DNA from: Soonwooa sp.
Lineage (GTDB): Bacteria; Bacteroidota; Bacteroidia; Flavobacteriales; Weeksellaceae
Length of the DNA stretch: 64,000 nucleotides
NCBI RefSeq assembly: GCF_030151385.1
Contig: NZ_JASLDS010000026.1
Coordinates: 62,001-126,000 of the forward strand
Reading direction: 5' to 3'
Part shown: piece after piece, positions 1 to 7,620 of the stretch
How the letters are laid out: the number at the start of each line of letters is the position of its first letter
Numbering within the stretch: the first letter of the stretch is position 1
Position numbers and translations under genes: made by a program
The notes under the pieces: model-generated
Seen by the model: the letters and a program-made list of their open reading frames with translations, nothing else
Told to the model about the DNA's origin: nothing
Database searches by the model: none

Positions 1-375
1 AATAAATTCCAGATTGTTTCCATCAGGGTCTTTGAAATAGATGGCTAAAGCAGGCATCCATGCAAAAACCATTGGTTCGGTCGTTCCATTTTTCAAGAAA
101 TTGTAAGGCTCCAATTGGTTTTGATTCAGAAAGTTGACAGCATCATTTAGGATATATTCTTTTGTACTGCTGAATGCAAAATGGCGTGGAACAATTTCTT
201 CATCCGTCTGCCAAAGTCCCAACATATAATCTTTGTTTTCGCCAATCCAAAGGAAAATAATGGGGCGAGTTTCGTCGCGGTGTGCAAATTTTAAACCTAA
301 AACTTCGGTATAGAATTTTAATGATTTTTCTAAATCTCGTACTTGTATATGTGTTTCGTAAAGTCCCGTTATCAT
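1..375 (-). CDS. VOC (glyoxalase/bleomycin-resistance) family protein, 3' end cut by window
   Basis: The frame opens with ATG at 375 and reads without a stop to base 1, giving 125 residues of a gene that continues outside the window. The start MITGLYETHIQVRDLEKSLK and the later stretch FKDPDGNNLEF are the typical first strand-helix and the closing metal-ligand strand of a vicinal-oxygen-chelate fold. Such proteins act as glyoxalases, dioxygenases or antibiotic-binding proteins; the substrate cannot be told here. It is followed upstream (at higher coordinates) by an AT-rich gap of about 200 bases and a terminator belonging to the next gene. Confidence 0.85.
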   Translation of the reverse strand, partial: MITGLYETHIQVRDLEKSLKFYTEVLGLKFAHRDETRPIIFLWIGENKDYMLGLWQTDEEIVPRHFAFSSTKEYILNDAVNFLNQNQLEPYNFLKNGTTEPMVFAWMPALAIYFKDPDGNNLEFI

Positions 376-526
376 TGCTTTTTCTTTTTAAATTCAAGAC
401 AAATTTAAGAACGAAAATTCATTTTCTTATTTTAAAATCAATAGATGTTAGCAATTACTATCATTAAAGTTAATAGTTTTTATAAAATATTGTTCAAGCA
501 TATTTAATTCAAAAACAATAAAAAAT

Positions 527-570
527 AAAACAGCCTACTTTTAAATATTTGACTAAAAGTAGGCTGTTTG
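527..570 (-). terminator. Rho-independent terminator
   Basis: A 12-bp stem (531-542 pairing with 555-566) with a 12-base loop is followed on the minus strand by a T-rich run. It lies just after the stop of the minus-strand gene 580-993. Confidence 0.85.
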
Positions 571-579
571 TAACAGAAA

Positions 580-993
580 TTAATCTTTGTATTTGATGTA
601 AGTCGCTTCAATCTTTTTTACCTTAATATTCGTGGTAGACGAACTTCCCGAAAAGGTAGAATTGTTTTTCTTGCCTGCATTTACATTTCCAAAATCGCTT
701 TGTTGCGTTCCCGTCACTTCTTCGGTCAACTTCATGATAACGCCGTCTGCTCCTTTGGTTTTTCCGAGTTCGATGACTTTTTTCTGAGTTTTTTCCAAAG
801 ACTTGAAACCCTGATTAACACTGGATGTTCCCATTACCTCGTACGGTTTTTTCACGTCTTCGCTGTTAAGGTACATGTCCACTTTTTCGGTAGGCGTGTA
901 GGATTTTCCAAGATATGCTTGTGCGTTTGCTTTGTTGGCAGTTGCTAAAAATAAAGACATAGCAAGGGCTGCAATGAATGTTTTTTGTTTCAT
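580..993 (-). CDS. small secreted protein of unknown function
   Basis: 137 residues. The first 24 residues form a clear Sec signal peptide (MKQKTFIAALAMSLFLATAN, then an Ala-Asn-Ala cleavage region). The mature part has a segment KVIELGKTKGADGVIMKL, which looks like the 'cells sort into quadrants of repeated K-GADGVI' pattern of small YbjQ/heavy-metal-associated secreted proteins, but this match is weak. The second half is rich in Ser, Thr, Asn and Lys and ends in KKIEATYIKYKD. It is a single-gene transcript with its own terminator; the next gene upstream is the LytTR regulator. I do not recognise the family with confidence. Confidence 0.7.
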   Translation of the reverse strand: MKQKTFIAALAMSLFLATANKANAQAYLGKSYTPTEKVDMYLNSEDVKKPYEVMGTSSVNQGFKSLEKTQKKVIELGKTKGADGVIMKLTEEVTGTQQSDFGNVNAGKKNNSTFSGSSSTTNIKVKKIEATYIKYKD

Positions 994-1030
994 TGTATTT
1001 AATATTTGTTAAAATTTATTTTAAATTGAT

Positions 1031-1771
1031 TTAAGACTTTTCGTCTGGTTGATCTTTCGTTTTATTTGTAATGATTTTGTCGGTCATTTGATTCATGAAA
1101 ACCTCGCGATAGCTTTGCCCGATGGGAATTGCAGATTTTGTAAATTCTAAATGAATACTATTTCCTTGTATCATAATGATGTACGAAACCGCAACAATAA
1201 AAGATTTGTGAACTCTCGTAAATTGCTCTTTCGGAAGCTTTTCTTCCAGCGTTCCGATGTTGAGTAAAGTCATCGTTTGTTGTCCGTCTGTTGTGTGGAT
1301 ACTCACGTATTTTCCTTTGGATTCGATGAAAAGGATGTCTTTTATTTTAATTTTTAATAGTTTTCCTTTCAATTCGGTTTTTACCAAAATAAAATCTTCT
1401 GTTTCTGCTTTTACTTCTGATAAAGTATTCTGCACTCGTTGTACCGCCGTTAAAAATCTTGGGAAGAATATTGGTTTTAAAAGATAATCCACCACATTAT
1501 GCTCAAAACCCTCCAAAGCATATTCCCGAAACGCCGTTGTCAGAATTACTTTTGTCCTGTCTTTCACGATGGGCAAAAACTCGATTCCAGACATTTGGGG
1601 CATTTGTATATCCAAAAATACCAAATCGACCTCTTTTGTATTGATTAATTCCAAAGCTTCCATCGGATTGCTGGCACTTCCCACCAATTGTAGAAAGGGA
1701 ATTTGCTCTATATACGACGTTAGAAGCTCTATTGCGTGGGCTTCATCGTCCACAACTATACATTTAATCAT
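1031..1771 (-). CDS. LytTR-family response regulator
   Basis: 246 residues. An N-terminal receiver domain (about 1-118) shows the acidic pair D8-D9 and the phospho-acceptor D54 in FLDIQMPQMSG; a C-terminal LytTR DNA-binding domain (about 140-235) contains FIESKGKYVSIHT and QFTRVHKSFIV. It would be phosphorylated by the LytS-type kinase encoded directly upstream (1775-2821); only three bases separate the two genes, so they form one operon. Flavobacterial pairs of this kind usually control a few nearby genes. The target is unknown here; the small secreted protein 580-993 downstream is one candidate. Confidence 0.93.
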   Translation of the reverse strand: MIKCIVVDDEAHAIELLTSYIEQIPFLQLVGSASNPMEALELINTKEVDLVFLDIQMPQMSGIEFLPIVKDRTKVILTTAFREYALEGFEHNVVDYLLKPIFFPRFLTAVQRVQNTLSEVKAETEDFILVKTELKGKLLKIKIKDILFIESKGKYVSIHTTDGQQTMTLLNIGTLEEKLPKEQFTRVHKSFIVAVSYIIMIQGNSIHLEFTKSAIPIGQSYREVFMNQMTDKIITNKTKDQPDEKS

Positions 1772-1774
1772 AAC

Positions 1775-2821
1775 TTAGAGATTAATGGTGATTTCGGTGA
1801 TATAATAATTCTCGTCTTCTTTGGTCACAAAAGTATGTCGGACGCCGTAAAACTGCTGCAAACGTTGACGTACATTTTCCAGACCGATTCCTTTTGAAGG
1901 CTCTTTCGGACTTTTTTTCTTTTTGTTGCAAACGTAAAAATTGATTTTGCTGGCGCTCGCTTTCATCTCGATGGTCATTTTATTGTTTTCATCCGATAAA
2001 TCACCGTGTTTAAAGGCATTTTCAATAATTGTTATCAACGTAAGAATAGGAATCTGCGTTGTACAATTGTTGATTTCTTCGTTAAAGAAAATAGGCAACT
2101 TTTTACTGAAACGGATTTGGTTCATCTCAATTACCTTTTTCATTTGCTCTACTTCCACATTCAGCGGAACCGTTCCTTGGTCGCCCCAATCTTCCAAGGC
2201 ATAACTCATAATTTCCGACAGCAATTGTACAGCGTGCGCCGCTTCTGGGTTTTGTTTGTAGGTTTTGGTATAAATAAAACTCAAAGAGTTAAACAAAAAA
2301 TGTGGATTGATTTGATATTTTACCGCTGCAAGTTCCGCTTGCAATTTTTGTTTTTCCAATAGCGCTTTGTGTTGCTGCATTTTATAGGAAGTAAGCAAAA
2401 CCGCCACAAATATCGAAACCAAAATGCAAAGCACATCGAGCATTATCAAGGTCAAGAAAAAGGTTTTTACCGTTAAATGCCCACTTTCGGCTTGGGTTGG
2501 CGTACCGATGCTAAACGCCCACAGATATTCATAAACACTCAATAAAGCGAAGAAAATGATTATCTGAAAGCTTGCTTTTTTCCAATTTCGAGTTTGCAGT
2601 GAGGGAATCAAAAACACAAAAATCAATACATAATAAACAAGCGCTCCTTTGATAATCGAATGACCAAAATTGATGTAAATTCGGTCGCCGCCAAATTGCT
2701 CAATCGTAAGTTCTCTTCCCTGAAAAGCCACCAAAAAAATAAACGCCAATACCGACCAACAGGTATACGCCAGCAAGGTAAAGAGCATTTGTTTCCAATG
2801 TATTTTGAGGTAAGACATCAT
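1775..2821 (-). CDS. LytS/YehU-type sensor histidine kinase
   Basis: 348 residues. Four hydrophobic segments fill the first 140 residues (inner membrane). A short coiled coil (KALLEKQKLQAELAAVK) leads into the His_kinase domain with the phospho-accepting His in QINPHFLFNSLSF. The ATPase part carries an N-box (LITIIENAFKHG) and a G-box (GIGLENVRQRL). Two Met codons lie at the start (2821 and 2818); either may be used. It is the partner of the LytTR regulator 3 bases downstream. No extracellular sensor domain is visible, so the signal is probably sensed in the membrane. Confidence 0.92.
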   Translation of the reverse strand: MMSYLKIHWKQMLFTLLAYTCWSVLAFIFLVAFQGRELTIEQFGGDRIYINFGHSIIKGALVYYVLIFVFLIPSLQTRNWKKASFQIIIFFALLSVYEYLWAFSIGTPTQAESGHLTVKTFFLTLIMLDVLCILVSIFVAVLLTSYKMQQHKALLEKQKLQAELAAVKYQINPHFLFNSLSFIYTKTYKQNPEAAHAVQLLSEIMSYALEDWGDQGTVPLNVEVEQMKKVIEMNQIRFSKKLPIFFNEEINNCTTQIPILTLITIIENAFKHGDLSDENNKMTIEMKASASKINFYVCNKKKKSPKEPSKGIGLENVRQRLQQFYGVRHTFVTKEDENYYITEITINL

Positions 2822-3038
2822 TTTTTACGTTGATTAAATTTACACTATTTTGATTTTCTGATGCAATATTAGTCGTTCTAAATGTATTCCTAAAAAATAA
2901 TCCACCAACAGTCGTATTGTAGCAACAAACAATGGGATTCGAGCGGATTTCTTTCACTATATTCTATTAATTCCGATATTTGCATCGAATTTTTTCTGAA
3001 AAAAAACTAAAGAAGATAAAATCAAAATTTGATTAATT

Positions 3039-3614
3039 ATGAAAAGGATTACAGTTTTTTGTGGTTCCAGCATGGGTTCGGAGCCGATTTATAAAGAGCA
3101 AGCTTACCAGTTGGGCAAATCACTTGCCGAACAAAATATAGGATTGGTGTACGGAGGTTCCAGTACAGGATTAATGGGAACTGTCGCAAATGGTGCCATC
3201 GAAAACAATGGAAATGTGATTGGCGTTTTACCAATTTTCTTAAAGAATTTGGAAGTTGCACATCCCAATTTATCCGAGCTTATTTTGGTGGAAACCATGC
3301 ACGAGAGAAAAACCAAAATGAACGACCTTTCCGACGGAACCATTATGCTTCCTGGCGGTTTCGGGACTTTGGAAGAGTTTTTCGAAATGTTGACTTGGGG
3401 GCAACTTGGTTTGCACAAAAAGCCAGTAGCAGTGCTTAATGTCGATGGTTTTTACGACGACCTTTTTGCGCTAATTGACAAAATGGTAGACAAAAGATTT
3501 CTGAGTGAAGTCAACCAAAAAATGGTAATCGTTAGCGACAATATTGACGATTTATTAACCAAAATGAGAAATTATCAGCCACCAACCGAAGCAAAATGGA
3601 TTGGTAAAAATTAA
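3039..3614 (+). CDS. LOG-family protein (cytokinin riboside 5'-monophosphate phosphoribohydrolase type, TIGR00730)
   Basis: 191 residues, the usual length. It has the two hallmark motifs of the LOG/lysine-decarboxylase-like family: GGSSTGLMGTVA and PGGFGTLEEFFEMLTW. Members with PGGxGTxxE hydrolyse the N-glycosidic bond of nucleoside 5'-monophosphates (AMP and cytokinin nucleotides), and are not lysine decarboxylases. It is cytoplasmic. The gene is convergent with the MFS gene and overlaps its stop by four bases; its own promoter should lie in 2822-3038. Confidence 0.93.
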   Translation: MKRITVFCGSSMGSEPIYKEQAYQLGKSLAEQNIGLVYGGSSTGLMGTVANGAIENNGNVIGVLPIFLKNLEVAHPNLSELILVETMHERKTKMNDLSDGTIMLPGGFGTLEEFFEMLTWGQLGLHKKPVAVLNVDGFYDDLFALIDKMVDKRFLSEVNQKMVIVSDNIDDLLTKMRNYQPPTEAKWIGKN

Positions 3615-4753
3615 ACTTTGTTTGAATTTTGAGTTTTCTTAGGCATTTTCAATAAAAAGTACAGAATGAAAACTGAGAGAATCAAATAAGAGATATTGAC
3701 AATTTTAAACGCTGATTCGTATTTTACAATCAACGCACCAATGAGGAAAGCGCCGATGCCGATGCCCAATTCCATAAAGATATAAAGCGTCGAAATCGCC
3801 TTTCCGTCCTCGCCAGAATTGCTGTTAATTGTCCACAAATTAAGTGCTGGAACAAATATTCCCATTGCAAAACCATAAAGTAAAGAAGCGGAAATAAAAC
3901 CTATTTTTTCTTGCCAAATTCCGAAAAATAAGGATGATAAAATCAACAAAAGACTTCCTATTTGTAGTAGTTTTGGCAGTTTTGATTGATGAAATTGATT
4001 GCTTAAAATAAGTCGGCTCACAATGGTGGAAATCGTAAAGAAAAAGAAGAAAGCTCCTTTGTTTTCGAATCCTATTTTTTCGGCGATTAATGGCGAAGCA
4101 ATTAACAAAACCCCGAAACTTAGATAGACCCAAAACATGCAAACTGCGGGTTTCCAAATTTTAAAATCGATTAAAGATTTGCTTTTTCCTTGTGTTGAAA
4201 TTGGTTGCTTTTCTCGATTTCGGATTTCCTTTAAAGGTAAAACCAAAATTATCGATAGCAATGCTAATGCGGAACCTACAAAGAACAAATATTCTATACC
4301 GAAATTTTCGGTAATATAACTGCTGAAAAGTGGTCCAATCGCCATTCCAGAAGCATAAAAAGCAGTTTGAATGCTGATCGCTTTGCCTTTGTCGCTAAAA
4401 TTATTTTTTGCAAAATAGGTATATCCCGTCGGCGCAAATCCCGTCGAAAAACCGTGTACAAAACGAAGTAATAAAAAGCCAAATACATTTAGGAAAATTG
4501 GATACAAAAGATTAATTCCTAACGAAACCAAAACGCCGACAGCAATAACAAATTTGCCACCTTTTTGGTCGGATAAAAATCCGCTAAATGGCCGTGAAAC
4601 CAATGCTGCAATCGTAAAAAGCAGAATAATAAATCCCAAATATTCTTTGCCACCGATATTGATTAGGTATTTTGGCAATTCGGGAAGTAAGATATTGTAA
4701 CTCGCCGAAAAGAAGAGAGACGAAAGGCTTAATGCATATAATTTTTTGTACAT
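3611..4753 (-). CDS. MFS transporter (drug or metabolite exporter type)
   Basis: 380 residues, with twelve hydrophobic segments and the MFS loop 2-3 motif (RPFSGFLSDQKGGK). A second signature lies after helix 4 (RFVHGFSTGFAPTGY). It is close to flavobacterial YfcJ/arabinose-efflux-like exporters, but no substrate can be assigned. It is divergent from the Crp/Fnr gene 4823-5383 with a 69-bp shared promoter region, so that regulator probably controls it. Confidence 0.88.
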   Translation of the reverse strand: MYKKLYALSLSSLFFSASYNILLPELPKYLINIGGKEYLGFIILLFTIAALVSRPFSGFLSDQKGGKFVIAVGVLVSLGINLLYPIFLNVFGFLLLRFVHGFSTGFAPTGYTYFAKNNFSDKGKAISIQTAFYASGMAIGPLFSSYITENFGIEYLFFVGSALALLSIILVLPLKEIRNREKQPISTQGKSKSLIDFKIWKPAVCMFWVYLSFGVLLIASPLIAEKIGFENKGAFFFFFTISTIVSRLILSNQFHQSKLPKLLQIGSLLLILSSLFFGIWQEKIGFISASLLYGFAMGIFVPALNLWTINSNSGEDGKAISTLYIFMELGIGIGAFLIGALIVKYESAFKIVNISYLILSVFILYFLLKMPKKTQNSNKV

Positions 4754-4822
4754 TTAATCGATGTTTTTTGCAAATTTAATAGTGCGCACAATTTGAAGAA
4801 AGGACAAATGTCCAATTGAAAA

Positions 4823-5383
4823 ATGATTAGAACAAATGACGACTTTTTGGACTTTTTCGAACACAAAATCAATTCGGATTTTGAAGAAAAAACCTTTGCT
4901 GCAGGCGATATTATCATCAAGCAAGATAGTTACATCAAAAATATTCTTCTTGTAAAATCTGGACTTTTAAAATGCAGTCGATTTGATAATGATGGAATCG
5001 AATTTGTGCAAGAATTTTTTAGCACTGGAGAAATATTAGGCGAAATAGAAACGATTATTTCCAATTCCGAAACCAAGACCATTGCCGAAGTTCAGGCGAT
5101 TACAGAAGTGGTTTGTTATAAAATTTCATTGGCTACTTTTCAAAATTTAATTTTTGAAAATACCGAATTTAATGGACTTTTATTAAAAATGCTCGCGAAT
5201 AAAATCAGGTACAAAGCTTTGCGGTATTCGTTTATGCAAACCCATACTTTAGCCCAAAACATCGCCGAAATCACAAAATCTTATCCTAATATTTTATCCG
5301 TGATTCATAAAAATGATTTGGCAAATTATTTCGGCGTTACTTTGAGAAGCTTGAATAGAAGTTTAAAGGATTTTGCAGAATAA
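4823..5383 (+). CDS. Crp/Fnr-family transcription regulator
   Basis: 186 residues. Residues 20-130 form a cyclic-nucleotide-binding beta-roll (EEKTFAAGDIIIKQDSY, then VKSGLLKCS and FFSTGEILGE). The last 40 residues hold a short helix-turn-helix (NDLANYFGVTLRSLNRSLKD). No Cys cluster is present, so it is not an Fe-S Fnr sensor. It is divergent from the MFS exporter at 3611-4753 and most likely regulates it. Confidence 0.9.
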   Translation: MIRTNDDFLDFFEHKINSDFEEKTFAAGDIIIKQDSYIKNILLVKSGLLKCSRFDNDGIEFVQEFFSTGEILGEIETIISNSETKTIAEVQAITEVVCYKISLATFQNLIFENTEFNGLLLKMLANKIRYKALRYSFMQTHTLAQNIAEITKSYPNILSVIHKNDLANYFGVTLRSLNRSLKDFAE

Positions 5384-5492
5384 ACTATTTTTTTTGCATT
5401 TTTGATAAATGAATTTCTTGGAAATTAAATGGAAATAAAAAACGATTTAACAGCGAAAATACAATTTTTAAACCTTAATTTTAAACTAAATT

Positions 5493-6248
5493 TTGTCTCA
5501 TCAACTTCAATATCAGTTTCGATTGCCAGATGCAGATTTGGCGGATTTCGTCTGTGCTTTTTCGTGTTTAAATGATGTTTCTAAGATTGAGAAAGGCATC
5601 ATTATTCCGAATGGGAGAATTGATTTGATGTGGTGCAAAACCGAAAATCAAAATTGGGAAGTGCTGTTAATGGGCTTGGAAACGCAGGCGAAAGAAATGC
5701 GTCAAGGCAATATCGAAACCTTTTACAGCATTAGTTTTAATCCTTTGGCGTTGGAATATATTTTAAAAGAATCCATTGCCGATGTTTTGAATGTTGCTAA
5801 AAATTTACCTGCCGATTTTTGGAATTTTGAAGTGGATAAAGTAATCGATTTTGATGATTTTTGCGCCAAGGCAAGTGCCAAAATCAAGTCTTTAATTCCT
5901 ACCAAAATTGATGAACGCAAACGCCAATTGTTCCGACTTATTTTTGAAAAAGACGGTAATATCAACGTAAAAGAACTTTCCGAAAAAGTGATTTGGAGCG
6001 AAAGACAAATCAATCGTTATTTCAACCAAAATTTAGGTGTTTCCTTGAAGTCGTATTGCAATATTTTGAGGTTTCAAGCATGTTTGCCATATATTCAAAA
6101 AGGTCAATTGGCACCACAATTTGATAATTTTACCGACCAATCGCATTTTATCAAAGAAATCAAAAAATTATCTGGCGTTTCGCCTAAAGAACTTTCCAAA
6201 AACGAAAACGACCGATTTTTACAATTCTTAGTCTACTCGGCGAAATAA
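5493..6248 (+). CDS. AraC-family transcription regulator
   Basis: 251 residues. The start is TTG at 5493; an in-frame stop at 5487 leaves no ATG alternative upstream. The N-terminal half (HQLQYQFRLPDADLADFVCA) resembles the DUF6597 domain; the C-terminal third holds an AraC helix-turn-helix (VKELSEKVIWSERQINRYF). A truncated copy of its last 30 codons lies at 18514-18604, just before an intact FAD monooxygenase gene. Before the iron block was inserted, this regulator therefore sat directly upstream of the monooxygenase and probably controlled it. Confidence 0.88.
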   Translation: MSHQLQYQFRLPDADLADFVCAFSCLNDVSKIEKGIIIPNGRIDLMWCKTENQNWEVLLMGLETQAKEMRQGNIETFYSISFNPLALEYILKESIADVLNVAKNLPADFWNFEVDKVIDFDDFCAKASAKIKSLIPTKIDERKRQLFRLIFEKDGNINVKELSEKVIWSERQINRYFNQNLGVSLKSYCNILRFQACLPYIQKGQLAPQFDNFTDQSHFIKEIKKLSGVSPKELSKNENDRFLQFLVYSAK

Positions 6249-6360
6249 CTTTGTAGAAAATTAAATCAAATGTTATTATCAAATAAAAAAGTTGCAATCA
6301 TTGGCGGCGGCCCCGCGGGATTAACTTTAGCCAAATTATTAGTGTTGAAAGGCGTTGACG
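6158..6360 (+). repeat. left copy of a 203-bp direct repeat flanking the iron block
   Basis: 203 bases align without gaps to 18514-18716 with 11 mismatches (about 95% identity, counted by eye). The copy covers the last 30 codons of araC, the 21-bp gap and the first 30 codons of the monooxygenase. All mismatches inside codons are synonymous. Identity stops sharply at 6360, followed by GAGCTC and unrelated DNA. Confidence 0.95.
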
Positions 6361-6398
6361 GAGCTCAATTTTTTTTAAATTTTTATGTTTTTACCTAA
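6270..6398 (+). pseudogene. truncated 5' fragment of the FAD monooxygenase gene
   Basis: Starting with ATG at 6270, the frame encodes the first 30 residues of the Tet(X)-like monooxygenase, including the nucleotide-binding motif GGGPAGL. After VLKGVD it switches into unrelated sequence and stops at 6398 (42 codons). The intact gene is at 18626-19783. This fragment marks the left edge of the inserted iron block. Confidence 0.92.
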
Positions 6399-6423
6399 AG
6401 GGATTTTTTAGATTAAAATTATA

Positions 6424-7617
6424 TTACTTCTTCCTCCTTCCAAACCAAATCAGTACACCCGTTACAGGCATTGAAGCAATCATAAGACTTACGATAAAGG
6501 CAATAATTTTGGTCGGCAACCCTAAAATGGCACCAACGTGGATGTCGTAGTTGGCTGCAATAAATTTCTCGCCAAAGTTCTTGTCTTTTGGATCGTGGGT
6601 ATGCAAAAGATCGCCGTTATTTTCATCAAATATTAGGCTACTACTTTTATAATACACCTGCTTTTTGTGCGCAACATAGACTTCGAAATTGGGATGTTGA
6701 TGATCGTCCATGTGCGGATGTCCAAGGTCTAAACTAAAACCATAAGCTTTGGGATAATCATGTTTTACTTTGTTTGCAATAATATCTAAAGTACCTTCCG
6801 TTCGCATTTCGATAGGCGCTTTAGTGGTTATTGCAGTGAAATCAGGATAAGTTGTTTTACCACCAGAAAAAGCAAAGTACAACAAAGATTGCACGATGAG
6901 AAAAGCATAAAATAAGCCTGTAATGCTGAATACCAAAGCCAAAACGCAGGTATAAAAACCAAAGATATTATGGATGTCGTAATTCTTGCGTTTCCAGCGT
7001 GTTGTTTCTTTCCATTGAAATCGGAATCTCTGCTTTCGTGCTGCTTTATTTTTTGGCCACCATAATACGATTCCGGTTATTAGCATGATTAAGAAAATCG
7101 CTACCGGAATTCCGACCACATAAGTTCCCCAATCTTGTTTCAGCAAAAAACTCCAATGTATCATTTTAACGATTTGGAAAAAGTCCATTTTCTCGTCATA
7201 GACTTGCAAAACTTTGCCATTATAAGGATTTACATACGCCACTTTGTAGATAGGAAATTCGTCGAAATAATTCCACGCTGATGGATCATGCTCGTACCAA
7301 TAGAATTGATAACTGGCATCGGCTTCAATTGGAACATTAACCCAATGTATTGGATATTTTTCCTTGACTTGTTCGTTAACATGGCGTTCCAAAACTCGTA
7401 TCGGAAGTACTTCTTTATTGGCAATATCGCTTTGCTTTAGGTAGATATAGTCTTTTCTGAGGTAGTTTTGGACTTCATCTTTAAAAACGTAGATGGCGCC
7501 TGTTAAAGAAATAATGAAAATAGGAATGCCAATAGCTAAGCCAAACCACAAATGTAGTTTGGCTGACCATTTTTTGAAAAAACCTATTTTTTTCTTATGA
7601 TGATGCGATTTCTTCAT
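6424..7617 (-). CDS. PepSY-associated TM protein (siderophore/iron reductase-like)
   Basis: 397 residues. Membrane segments lie near residues 25-47, 165-190, 215-240 and 370-392, with a large periplasmic part between the first two and the last two that carries PepSY modules. The N-terminus is basic and His-rich (KKSHHHKKKIGFFKK). The family includes PiuB/FoxB-like inner-membrane proteins that help release iron from siderophores by reduction. It follows the TonB receptor gene after 3 bases and so acts on the same substrate route. This is the last gene of the minus-strand block. Confidence 0.87.
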   Translation of the reverse strand: MKKSHHHKKKIGFFKKWSAKLHLWFGLAIGIPIFIISLTGAIYVFKDEVQNYLRKDYIYLKQSDIANKEVLPIRVLERHVNEQVKEKYPIHWVNVPIEADASYQFYWYEHDPSAWNYFDEFPIYKVAYVNPYNGKVLQVYDEKMDFFQIVKMIHWSFLLKQDWGTYVVGIPVAIFLIMLITGIVLWWPKNKAARKQRFRFQWKETTRWKRKNYDIHNIFGFYTCVLALVFSITGLFYAFLIVQSLLYFAFSGGKTTYPDFTAITTKAPIEMRTEGTLDIIANKVKHDYPKAYGFSLDLGHPHMDDHQHPNFEVYVAHKKQVYYKSSSLIFDENNGDLLHTHDPKDKNFGEKFIAANYDIHVGAILGLPTKIIAFIVSLMIASMPVTGVLIWFGRRKK

Positions 7618-7620
7618 CCA

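Noticed and set aside
6361..6366. GAGCTC at the left junction as a cloning scar
   Set aside because: A six-base site occurs by chance often, and no vector sequence or matching site is seen at the right junction (18513).
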